Source: a virus | Length of the DNA: 29,588 nt | Strand: one strand, 5' to 3' | IMG/VR virus record: IMGVR_UViG_3300037264_003531 | Coordinates: 1-29,588 of that record | In this document: one piece after another, positions 20,368 to 27,063 of the stretch | Layout of the letters: every line of letters starts with the position of its first letter | Numbering within the stretch: position 1 is the stretch's first letter | Program-made: the position numbers and the translations under genes | The notes under the pieces: model-generated | What the model was told of the DNA's origin: nothing | The model's database searches: none | Seen by the model: the letters and a program-made list of their open reading frames with translations, nothing else

Positions 20368-22215
20368 TTATTCGCCCTGACGCTTTTTCAAAATCTGCGT
20401 CAAAGCTTCCTTCTCTGTTAACATATTGTCAGTAAACATTAGACCAAACAATTCAACTTTTTCATCGTGTGAAAGATTTGCATTTTCTAATGTTGCGTCA
20501 TCATCTGGCTTTGCGCCACCTGATGACTCTTCCTCTGAACCATGATCCTCTGTAAGATCATTATTTGGAACAGAATTAACAAGACGTTCAACCACTTCTG
20601 ATAGGCTGAGGTTCTTTGTCTCGCCTTCTTCAGAAAGGTTAATCGCAACCGTTCCATTATCTGCCATTAAGATAGCCTTGGCTTCCTTAACTAGAGCAGG
20701 GGATTTTCCTTCATCCTGCCAAGATTTGCATCTTGCATCAATTCGGCTGCGCTTGTTTTCCGCCTCAGCCGCATCTAGACGATGAAGGCGTTCCCTAACC
20801 TCATCCTCTGACAATCCAATTTCATCTAGGAATGTAGGAGAAGGGGCTTCAGTTGTTGTTTCTTCAGTTGTAGTTGTTTCTACTTCTGTGGTTGACACGA
20901 TTTCACCTCCCTCAGCCTCTTGTGCTGAATCGGAAATATCTTCAGAAAATGTAACTATTGCCATATTTTCTGAAGCTTCTACGCCAAATGGCTTCATGCC
21001 ATTCAGCCACGGATGATTCGTTAATGCAACATGTGCAATCACCGCGTTAAATTTTTTACCAACTTCCTTTTGTATATAATCGAAGAGGACTCCTGCGCTA
21101 GTATTTGCAATTGTTCCTCTCTCAACCTTTTCCTTAACATCTGGCTCAGTAAATTCATGACCAGCCTCTAAAGTTGCTCTTCCTTTGTCATCTTTCCCAA
21201 AGCGAAGAGCCTTAACAAACCCTGTATTTTCCAAAACCGTATCCGCGTGTGTTACCGGAATAGTTACATGTTCAACTACTCCATTATCAAAATTTTCCTT
21301 AATTTCATCCATTGAAATAATTAATTTTTTGGCGTCGGATTTGCCATTTTTTACAATTGTAATTGGCTTGGCTATTGGCTTTTGATCAGAACCAGGAGAA
21401 AACTTCCATGTTCCTTCCCTTAAAATTGTCTTCCATATAAGACCATCTTCCTCTGTTGTATCCGAATCCTCAAAATACATTTCAGCCAAAATTTGACTGT
21501 CCTGAGATAGATTTGCCTCCACCCACGCCTTTTCAACCATCTTCCATTCTTCCTCCTGCGCAACTTCAACTTCTCCGCGTCTTAGAGAGAAAGGAACAAC
21601 ATAATATTCCGTCCCACCATGGCACACAAGGGCCATATCCTTTGTGATATCCTCTACCCAATAGGAGTACGAAGCATTAACGTCTTCAGATGAATAGTCC
21701 TCATTTAAGGAACTCTGTATCTTGCGTCTTAGGGAGTCATAACCCATGTTTGGATTCCAAACAATCTCTCCGTCTGCAAGATGGGCATTTTCTGCTATAA
21801 TGGACGTATTGTGTTCAGTCATATTTTCTATATCTTTCTCGGTGAGAGAGGACATGAATTCACTGAAACCTTCTGGAATTTCAATTCCAACTTCACTTTT
21901 GAGTTCCTCAATTTGCTCCTCAGAGAGATTTTTGGGAACATATTTCTTTCCCTTCCCTCTCCATTTTGTACTTCCAACTATCAAGTCCTTTAACACGGCG
22001 CAATATTCCTCTGTATGACTTCCAAATCTTTTTCTATTGTCTCTAACGCAAGCGGTAAAGGGATGTTTCATTTTTGCATAGTGTCTCAACAATGGCTTAA
22101 GTTTCTTTTTGTCGCCAGGACTAACATTGGCTGTCCCCTTTGAAAAAGCAAAATCAAGATATGTATCAATCTCATCATCTGTTAATTCTAAACTGGTATA
22201 ATCCACATCAGACAT
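20368..22215 (-). CDS. Capsid maturation protease fused to scaffold (615 aa)
   Basis: Residues 40-90 hold a domain common in phage head proteins (KHPFTACVRDNRKRFGSHTEEYCAVLKDL). Residues about 285-415 form a Mu-I-like/prohead protease region, including VEHVTIPVTHADTVLENTGFVKAL, GTIANTSAGVLFDY and HVALTNHPWLNGMKPF; H323 and S373 are possible catalytic residues. An acidic threonine-rich linker (440-460) leads to a coiled-coil and acidic C-terminal part (460-615) that looks like a scaffold. So one polypeptide likely guides and then cleaves the prohead. Its start overlaps the upstream stop (TAATG). Confidence 0.8.
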   Translation of the reverse strand: MSDVDYTSLELTDDEIDTYLDFAFSKGTANVSPGDKKKLKPLLRHYAKMKHPFTACVRDNRKRFGSHTEEYCAVLKDLIVGSTKWRGKGKKYVPKNLSEEQIEELKSEVGIEIPEGFSEFMSSLTEKDIENMTEHNTSIIAENAHLADGEIVWNPNMGYDSLRRKIQSSLNEDYSSEDVNASYSYWVEDITKDMALVCHGGTEYYVVPFSLRRGEVEVAQEEEWKMVEKAWVEANLSQDSQILAEMYFEDSDTTEEDGLIWKTILREGTWKFSPGSDQKPIAKPITIVKNGKSDAKKLIISMDEIKENFDNGVVEHVTIPVTHADTVLENTGFVKALRFGKDDKGRATLEAGHEFTEPDVKEKVERGTIANTSAGVLFDYIQKEVGKKFNAVIAHVALTNHPWLNGMKPFGVEASENMAIVTFSEDISDSAQEAEGGEIVSTTEVETTTTEETTTEAPSPTFLDEIGLSEDEVRERLHRLDAAEAENKRSRIDARCKSWQDEGKSPALVKEAKAILMADNGTVAINLSEEGETKNLSLSEVVERLVNSVPNNDLTEDHGSEEESSGGAKPDDDATLENANLSHDEKVELFGLMFTDNMLTEKEALTQILKKRQGE

Positions 22216-22448
22216 TATGTTTTATTTAATAACTCCTCTAATCTGCGATAGAATTTATCAAAAATTTCCTGAGGCATCTCTCCTGCGGGACTAAATAACC
22301 ACTTACATTTTGGACATTTATAGACAGGAGTTGTTTCATGTGAAAATTCCTCAATCATTTCCAGACGAATATACTGAAGTAAATCTTGTTCAGACTTACA
22401 TCTTGGACAAACCATCATTCGTCCGTTTATCAAATTCTTTTTTACCAC
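22215..22448 (-). CDS. Small zinc-ribbon protein (77 aa), first gene of the head operon
   Basis: CPRC at 14-17 and CPKC at 45-48 make a four-cysteine zinc ribbon, followed by a helix. The start is uncertain: GTG 22448 or ATG at residue 11 or 12. Its TAA overlaps the ATG of the protease (TAATG). It lies where a portal gene would be expected. A Com-like translational regulator is conceivable by size and ribbon, but no sequence identity supports it. Confidence 0.65.
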   Translation of the reverse strand: MVKKNLINGRMMVCPRCKSEQDLLQYIRLEMIEEFSHETTPVYKCPKCKWLFSPAGEMPQEIFDKFYRRLEELLNKT

Positions 22449-22485
22449 TGAATAAACTATATTAGAAAGATTGCAAACTATAAGT
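22449..22485. promoter_or_regulatory. Divergent intergenic region, possible overlapping -10 boxes
   Basis: The 37-base gap separates the - strand head operon from the + strand genes. TATATT (22458-22463, + strand) overlaps TAATAT (22464-22459, - strand), each placed upstream of its gene, but no -35 boxes are clear. It is the only space for promoters of both units. Confidence 0.3.
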
Positions 22486-22770
22486 ATGAACGATAACAGT
22501 ATTAAGCCAAATGGAGCGCCAAGAAGGAGCTATTGTGTTAATAATCATGATATTTCTATAGTCGGTAGAGAAAAAAGTAGAGAATGTCGTGAATGTAAAA
22601 GAAAAAGAAATAGAATAGAAAATTTATCTAAAGAACAAAAAATACAATTCAGAGAAAGAAAATTAAAAAGTTACCACAAAAGATATCATGACCCTATAAT
22701 AAGAATGAAAAAACAAACTAGAGAAAGAATTAACAGAATGGAGAAAAAATTAAATGAGCATTGGGTATAA
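22486..22770 (+). CDS. Small basic zinc-finger protein (94 aa)
   Basis: C17-x3-H21 and C34-x2-C37 form a zinc site within YCVNNHDISIVGREKSRECRECKRKRNR, the pattern (C.n.Hd....GR....CreCkr.R) seen in many phage small DNA-binding or HNH-associated proteins. The rest is very basic helix. ATG 22486 is preferred; TTG 22471 is possible. It overlaps the next gene by 17 bases. Confidence 0.65.
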   Translation: MNDNSIKPNGAPRRSYCVNNHDISIVGREKSRECRECKRKRNRIENLSKEQKIQFRERKLKSYHKRYHDPIIRMKKQTRERINRMEKKLNEHWV

Positions 22771-23005
22771 GGAATTAACAGAAGCAGAGTTAGTTTGGAA
22801 AGAAAATAGAGAAAATATTTCTCTTCAAGGTCGTCAAATACTAAGAAGAGTATTAAATACAGCCTTAGTTGAATTAGATAAGCAGTTTCTTGAGGCTCTT
22901 AATCGTGGAGAAATATTGGAAATTAACCCAGGACAAAACGAACTTAAGTCTTTGTTATTTGCAAGTGCCTTAAAGGAATTAAGTGTTGGCGATGTTTCAA
23001 AGTAA
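22754..23005 (+). CDS. Helical hypothetical protein (83 aa)
   Basis: Predominantly helical (YKELTEAELVWKENRENISLQGRQILRRVLNTALVELDKQFLEALNRGEILEI...). It overlaps both the previous gene (17 bases) and the exonuclease gene (23 bases), so it belongs to one operon. GGAG lies about 11 bases before the ATG. No family recognised. Confidence 0.6.
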   Translation: MSIGYKELTEAELVWKENRENISLQGRQILRRVLNTALVELDKQFLEALNRGEILEINPGQNELKSLLFASALKELSVGDVSK

Positions 23006-23588
23006 GGTCAAATCAACATTCCCGATTTTAGACTTTGACATTGAGGCCAGACCGTTATCCTGGTATGGCGGAGATTATGTTTCAAAAGAAATAACAGCAA
23101 TAGCTGCAAAATTTATTGGTCATGAAACTGTATTCTGTTGGCTTTTGGGGGAAAACACAACAGAGCAAATGCTTGATGGATTTCTTGAATTATATAATGA
23201 AGCAGGCATGGTGACTGGTCATTACATTAAAGGATATGATCTTCCAACAATTAATGGATCATTAACGGAATTTGGTTATAAACCATTAAATTCAAAATTA
23301 GTACAGGATACAAAAATAGATTTAATTAAAAGAGATGGAATGTCTGGCTCACAGGAAAATATTGCTACCATGTTTGGGATTGAGGCAGAAAAGGTTCATA
23401 TGACGCAAGCCGACTGGAGATTAGCTAATCGACTCATTCCAGAGGGGATAGCCAGAACAAAGGATCGTGTTATTAGTGATGTTTTACAACATGAACAAAT
23501 GAGATATAAGTTGCTTGAAGCAGGAATGTTAGGTCCGCCAAAGATGTGGAGTAGTATTGGCGGAAATAAACCAAAATATTTTAGCTAG
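22983..23588 (+). CDS. DnaQ-like 3'-5' exonuclease domain protein (201 aa)
   Basis: It shows the three exonuclease motifs of the RNase H-like DnaQ/DnaE-epsilon fold: DFDIE (17-21, D19 and E21), GHYIKGYDLP (79-88, D86) and VISDVLQHEQM (163-173, D166). There is no polymerase domain, so it is a free-standing exonuclease, perhaps for proofreading, recombination or host DNA breakdown. GTG 22983 has AAGGAA about four bases upstream; ATG 22992 is an alternative. Confidence 0.8.
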   Translation: MLAMFQSKVKSTFPILDFDIEARPLSWYGGDYVSKEITAIAAKFIGHETVFCWLLGENTTEQMLDGFLELYNEAGMVTGHYIKGYDLPTINGSLTEFGYKPLNSKLVQDTKIDLIKRDGMSGSQENIATMFGIEAEKVHMTQADWRLANRLIPEGIARTKDRVISDVLQHEQMRYKLLEAGMLGPPKMWSSIGGNKPKYFS

Positions 23589-23597
23589 GAGGAAAAG

Positions 23598-23783
23598 ATG
23601 GAATTACATGAAAATCATTGGGCGGACGATGGTGGCGCCCAACTGGAAGAAGATATTGAACTGGAAGAAGATGACGAAAAAGCCTATGTTGAATGGTTTA
23701 AGGAGGATTGGGCTTTAGAAAATGATTGGAACAAAATAGAACCAGTTGAAGACTATGAAAAATTAGAGGATGGTGGCATTTAA
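23598..23783 (+). CDS. Extremely acidic small protein (61 aa)
   Basis: Of 61 residues, 24 are D or E and only four are K, with no R, giving a net charge near -20. Five tryptophans are spread through it (W8, W33, W38, W44 and neighbours). A strong AGGAGG precedes the ATG, so it is probably well expressed. Such charge is known in phage DNA mimics (for example Ocr) but also in protein-binding inhibitors; nothing else in the sequence decides. The next gene begins immediately after its stop. Confidence 0.7.
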   Translation: MELHENHWADDGGAQLEEDIELEEDDEKAYVEWFKEDWALENDWNKIEPVEDYEKLEDGGI

Positions 23784-24371
23784 ATGTTATTGGCGCTTTC
23801 TGGCGCAAAAAACAGCGGTAAAGATGTTGTTGGGGAATATTTAGTAAAAAAGTATGGTTTTAAAAGAATTGCCTTTGCAGACAAATTAAAGAAGTCTGTG
23901 ACAGCTTTATTTGACATTGATGCTTCTTTATTGGAAGAATTAAAAAACAGCAATGACACAATCATGTTTTTTGATAAAAATGGGAACGCCTGGTTTTCAA
24001 TGACATTCAGGGAGCTTCTTCAAAGGTATGGAACAGAGGCTCATAGGGATGTTTTTGGAAAGGATTTTTGGATTGACCATGCCCTAAAGGGAATTAATCC
24101 CAATGATGATATCGTGATTACGGATTGTAGATTTGAAAATGAAATAGAAAAAGTTAAATCCCTTGGCGGAGAAATAGCTAGAATTGTTAGAGAGGATCTT
24201 GTTAGCAAGGATTCCCATTCCAGCGAAGTTGAGCCTCCACTTCATTTAATAGATTACTTTTTAATCAATGATAAAACATTAGAAGATTTATATAACGAAG
24301 TAGATGATCTTATTAATTGGATTTTTGAGGATAACACATCCGAGGAATTTGTAGAAGTATATGAATATTAA
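23784..24371 (+). CDS. Deoxynucleoside monophosphate kinase, phage type (195 aa)
   Basis: Walker A GAKNSGKD at 7-14 begins a P-loop kinase. FRELLQRYGTEAHRDVFGKDFWIDHAL and ITDCRFENEIEKVKSLGGEIARIVRE are characteristic of the T4 gp1-like dNMP kinase family. It phosphorylates dNMPs for phage DNA synthesis. The ATG directly follows the stop of the acidic protein (TAAATG). Length fits the family. Confidence 0.88.
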   Translation: MLLALSGAKNSGKDVVGEYLVKKYGFKRIAFADKLKKSVTALFDIDASLLEELKNSNDTIMFFDKNGNAWFSMTFRELLQRYGTEAHRDVFGKDFWIDHALKGINPNDDIVITDCRFENEIEKVKSLGGEIARIVREDLVSKDSHSSEVEPPLHLIDYFLINDKTLEDLYNEVDDLINWIFEDNTSEEFVEVYEY

Positions 24372-24477
24372 ACTTCCCTTGTCTTATGAAGAACGACAAG
24401 TTCTCAGAAAACTTGTTTCCAAGAAAAAAAGAGAAATATATTTGAAGGATTTAAAGCTTAAGCTTATACCAAATTAA
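24361..24477 (+). CDS. Very small basic protein (38 aa)
   Basis: MNIKLPLSYEERQVLRKLVSKKKREIYLKDLKLKLIPN overlaps the end of the kinase gene by 11 bases and finishes in TTAA shared with the stop of the convergent LuxR-type gene. No clear ribosome site except distant GAGGAA. It fills the space exactly, which argues for it, but it is short. Confidence 0.4.
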   Translation: MNIKLPLSYEERQVLRKLVSKKKREIYLKDLKLKLIPN

Positions 24478-24719
24478 TTTACGGGAAAAACATGTAAATC
24501 CGAACCTGTCGGGAAGCTAAGAAACCCTAGTCCTTGCGCCCTAACTACGGCGTGCGCCAATGATTTTGCGTTAAGCCTTTTCTTGGCTTCCGCAACGGTC
24601 TGTGTGGCGCTTGAATAAGATACATATCGATCCTTGGCCATTTCCTTAATTTGTTTTCCATTGGCGTGTCCAGCCAATAAATTAACCATCAAAATAGATA
24701 ATTTAGGTCGTTGTTGCAT
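24474..24719 (-). CDS. LuxR/GerE-type helix-turn-helix protein (81 aa)
   Basis: LSILMVNLLAGHANGKQIKEMAKDRYVSYSSATQTVAEAKKRLNAKSLAHAVVRAQGLGFL fits the C-terminal HTH domain of LuxR-type regulators (ls..e..vl.lla.G.s.kqIA...yvs..tv...v..a..kL.a.s.ahAV..A...G). There is no receiver or sensor domain, so it acts as a bare DNA-binding domain. Strong AGGAGG seven bases before ATG, inside the end of the glycosyltransferase gene (17-base overlap). Confidence 0.8.
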   Translation of the reverse strand: MQQRPKLSILMVNLLAGHANGKQIKEMAKDRYVSYSSATQTVAEAKKRLNAKSLAHAVVRAQGLGFLSFPTGSDLHVFPVN

Positions 24720-25914
24720 TTAACTCCTCCTTTCTAAATAAATTCAACCATTTTTTGGCGATTATTCTCCAATCTCTTTCTTCAGCAAATTCTCTTCCAC
24801 TTTCTCTTATGTACTCCACATATTCCTGGTCGGAAAGAACGCCAACAACTTTATTTGTAAATTCCTGTGCATCAAAGGGAAGATCAATTATTTGTCCAAT
24901 GTGACCAAATTCATCTTCCATGCAATCACAATCTGTTGCAAATATTGGGTTTCCTGCGGCGGCATTCTCAATTGCAGAAATACAGCCGGTTTCTGTGCTG
25001 CTTTGTGAATCCAAGGGATAAAGCCAAGCGTCTGCCTCCATTTGAAGCCTTGAAAGTTCTCCTTGACCAATCTTCCCTAAATCCTTAATCCCTGGTTGAA
25101 CAATTAATCTTTCAATTTCAATTGCCATTTCTCCAATTCTTCCATGCGACCATTTAAGGTGTTCTGTCCATTTTTTAACTCCATAACAAATAAGAAGTTC
25201 CGCCTCTGGAAATTCCTTTCTCAATAATGGCCACATTTGTAATAAATACCAAAGACCACGATCAGGAGAAGATGAATAAACAAATTTTGGCGCCTTTTCA
25301 ATTCCTTTTGTTAATTTTTTGTTAAATTGGTCTTTTGGATATCTATTAATATCCACACCGTTTGGTAAGGTAACATATTTTTCCTTTTTTAATGTAAGTC
25401 CTGAACTTTGTATGAACTCTCCGTGCCAATTGGAAAGAACAGCCATAAAATCTATATATTTTTCCGCAGCCTCTCTTTCACTGTCAAACAAGTGCGCAAC
25501 CTGCATTTCACACATCTTTAGACCAATGTTATCCCTTATTTGTTCATCTTCAAATACAGTCGGGCATTCCCATGCAATAACAACGTCATAAGGAAAGTTA
25601 GCTAAATGAGGTTTAGCCAGATTGAGTGGGACATACTCATGGAATCCATTTTCCCAAAAAGGAGGATGGGTTGGCGGATTTTTTATTCCCATTTCCTTTA
25701 ATTTTGATTCATCTATTGGTGGGTAAGGATATCCTTGTTCATAAAATCTTTGTCCCTTTCCCACATTAACAAAATTTGTTACAGAGTGTCCTTCCCTTGC
25801 CCATTCTCTAGAAAGATATATTAAAGCCCCCTCTCTGCCCCCAATACCTCTTTCCAGAGCCTCTGGTGTAACATCACCCCAACTATCGGAAATTAAAACA
25901 TTAGAAATATGCAC
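24703..25914 (-). CDS. GT4-like glycosyltransferase (403 aa)
   Basis: The N-terminal GIGGREGALIYLSREWAREGHSVTNF is the sugar-nucleotide-fold start of GT-B enzymes. The middle has LPNGVDINRYP, then FVYSSSPDRGLWYLLQMWPLLRKEFPEAELLICYG, and the acceptor-side ETGCISAIENAAAGNPIFATDCDCMEDE holds the E-x7-E-like motif of GT4. It may glycosylate phage DNA, virion or a host surface molecule; the substrate is unknown. Start is GTG 25914, three bases after the previous stop. Overlaps the LuxR-type gene downstream. Confidence 0.85.
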   Translation of the reverse strand: MHISNVLISDSWGDVTPEALERGIGGREGALIYLSREWAREGHSVTNFVNVGKGQRFYEQGYPYPPIDESKLKEMGIKNPPTHPPFWENGFHEYVPLNLAKPHLANFPYDVVIAWECPTVFEDEQIRDNIGLKMCEMQVAHLFDSEREAAEKYIDFMAVLSNWHGEFIQSSGLTLKKEKYVTLPNGVDINRYPKDQFNKKLTKGIEKAPKFVYSSSPDRGLWYLLQMWPLLRKEFPEAELLICYGVKKWTEHLKWSHGRIGEMAIEIERLIVQPGIKDLGKIGQGELSRLQMEADAWLYPLDSQSSTETGCISAIENAAAGNPIFATDCDCMEDEFGHIGQIIDLPFDAQEFTNKVVGVLSDQEYVEYIRESGREFAEERDWRIIAKKWLNLFRKEELNATTT

Positions 25915-25917
25915 TAA

Positions 25918-26064
25918 CTAAACCCACTTTCTCCATGACTCAATTTTAACATCTTTTAAGATGAGACTTCTTTTTCTCCGACTTTTTATTCTTTGTCGGC
26001 GCTTTTCTAATTGATCCCTTGTTCTTCTATGCTTAAGGGACCTAAGTTTATTGTTAAAAGCCAA
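25918..26064 (-). CDS. Very basic small protein (48 aa)
   Basis: From TTG 26064 the frame gives MAFNNKLRSLKHRRTRDQLEKRRQRIKSRRKRSLILKDVKIESWRKWV, with about 20 K and R residues. AAAGGG lies six bases upstream of TTG. It overlaps the end of the zinc-ribbon gene by 11 bases and stops three bases before the glycosyltransferase GTG, so it fits the operon spacing. A nucleic-acid-binding role is likely from charge alone. Confidence 0.5.
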   Translation of the reverse strand: MAFNNKLRSLKHRRTRDQLEKRRQRIKSRRKRSLILKDVKIESWRKWV

Positions 26065-26359
26065 CTTCCGCCCTTTCTTTCAATCTTTTCATATTATCTA
26101 TTTTAGCAATTAGTCTAGGTCTTGTGGGGTCGTTTTCAGACAAGTTGGCCAATTTTTTCTCCAGTTTTCTAATATTCCTAATATATTTGATCGCCTTTGG
26201 AGTTGTTGTATATAAATATCTCTTTAAACGGCATTTCTTACAAACAATATAAGCCAAAATGATGTCTGATTCTGTTTTTTTAACATCTATTCTGATCTGC
26301 GCCACAGCATTACATCTTGGACATGTTGTTTTGTCCAAAATTTTTAATTTAAAAGACAC
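26054..26359 (-). CDS. Zinc-ribbon / coiled-coil protein (101 aa)
   Basis: CPRC (13-16) and CKKC (40-43) make a zinc ribbon; residues 55-98 form a basic helix or short coiled coil. GTG start at 26359 overlaps the stop of the LamG gene (TAGTG). No specific family. Similar ribbon spacing occurs in the 22215 gene of this window. Confidence 0.6.
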   Translation of the reverse strand: MSFKLKILDKTTCPRCNAVAQIRIDVKKTESDIILAYIVCKKCRLKRYLYTTTPKAIKYIRNIRKLEKKLANLSENDPTRPRLIAKIDNMKRLKERAEVGF

Positions 26360-27063
26360 TATCTTATCTTTACATTTAAAAATCCACCCACACCCACTCT
26401 ATAATGCTGTGTAATTCTTTCCAAAGATAATAGGCCATTATATATTGCAACATGAGCTACTCTTCCATCCCAAGGGTGAGCGGGACCTGCTCCGGCACCA
26501 ATTCTTATACTAGTGGTACAATCATTTGATGGTCCTTCTAGATTCCTTTGTTGGGACAATGTTTTTTCTATTGTATTTATAAACAATCTACATGCGCCTC
26601 TAGAATTATTTCTAAATACAGCAACTATATGATGCCAAAGATTTGCAGTAAATCCATCACCAACTTTTATGCCAAATATATCATTATTAAATGTATTAAA
26701 ACCATAAATAATTGGATTCACAGTAGCATCAATCCACACAGCATAATTTCCTGTTTCTGCTGTATTGAATGCAAATATGTCGCCCGTACTTGCCTCCCCA
26801 TCCCAATATTGCCACCATTCAACTGTTACATCATTTCCTGCTGTTGTATCAACGGTTGAAACAGTTGCATTAATCCTTCCTCCTGCACCTGGAAATTCAA
26901 CAGCCAAATCTCCCATTGGCCCTGGTTGGCCCAAGGTAAAATTGCTTATGTAAGTCCCGTCGTTATTATTTGGAGATGAATCATTTGCATTCGTTCCTGA
27001 TGTTTCGTCTAGCTTCCAATAAGCAAGTGGACTATCTAATAATACCTCATCAGCATATGCCAC
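26359..27063 (-). CDS. LamG/concanavalin-like tail fibre protein (234 aa)
   Basis: The protein opens with DSPLAYWKLDETSGTNANDSSPNNNDGTY, the classic start of a LamG-like jellyroll domain. It continues with VTVEWWQYWDG, NLWHHIVAVFRNNSRGACRLFINT and a final GRVAHVAIYNGLLSLERITQHYRVG, covering the whole fold. Such domains bind glycans or cell surfaces in phage fibres. GTG start with GGTGG five bases upstream, one base after the stop of the mosaic fibre gene. Confidence 0.85.
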   Translation of the reverse strand: MAYADEVLLDSPLAYWKLDETSGTNANDSSPNNNDGTYISNFTLGQPGPMGDLAVEFPGAGGRINATVSTVDTTAGNDVTVEWWQYWDGEASTGDIFAFNTAETGNYAVWIDATVNPIIYGFNTFNNDIFGIKVGDGFTANLWHHIVAVFRNNSRGACRLFINTIEKTLSQQRNLEGPSNDCTTSIRIGAGAGPAHPWDGRVAHVAIYNGLLSLERITQHYRVGVGGFLNVKIR

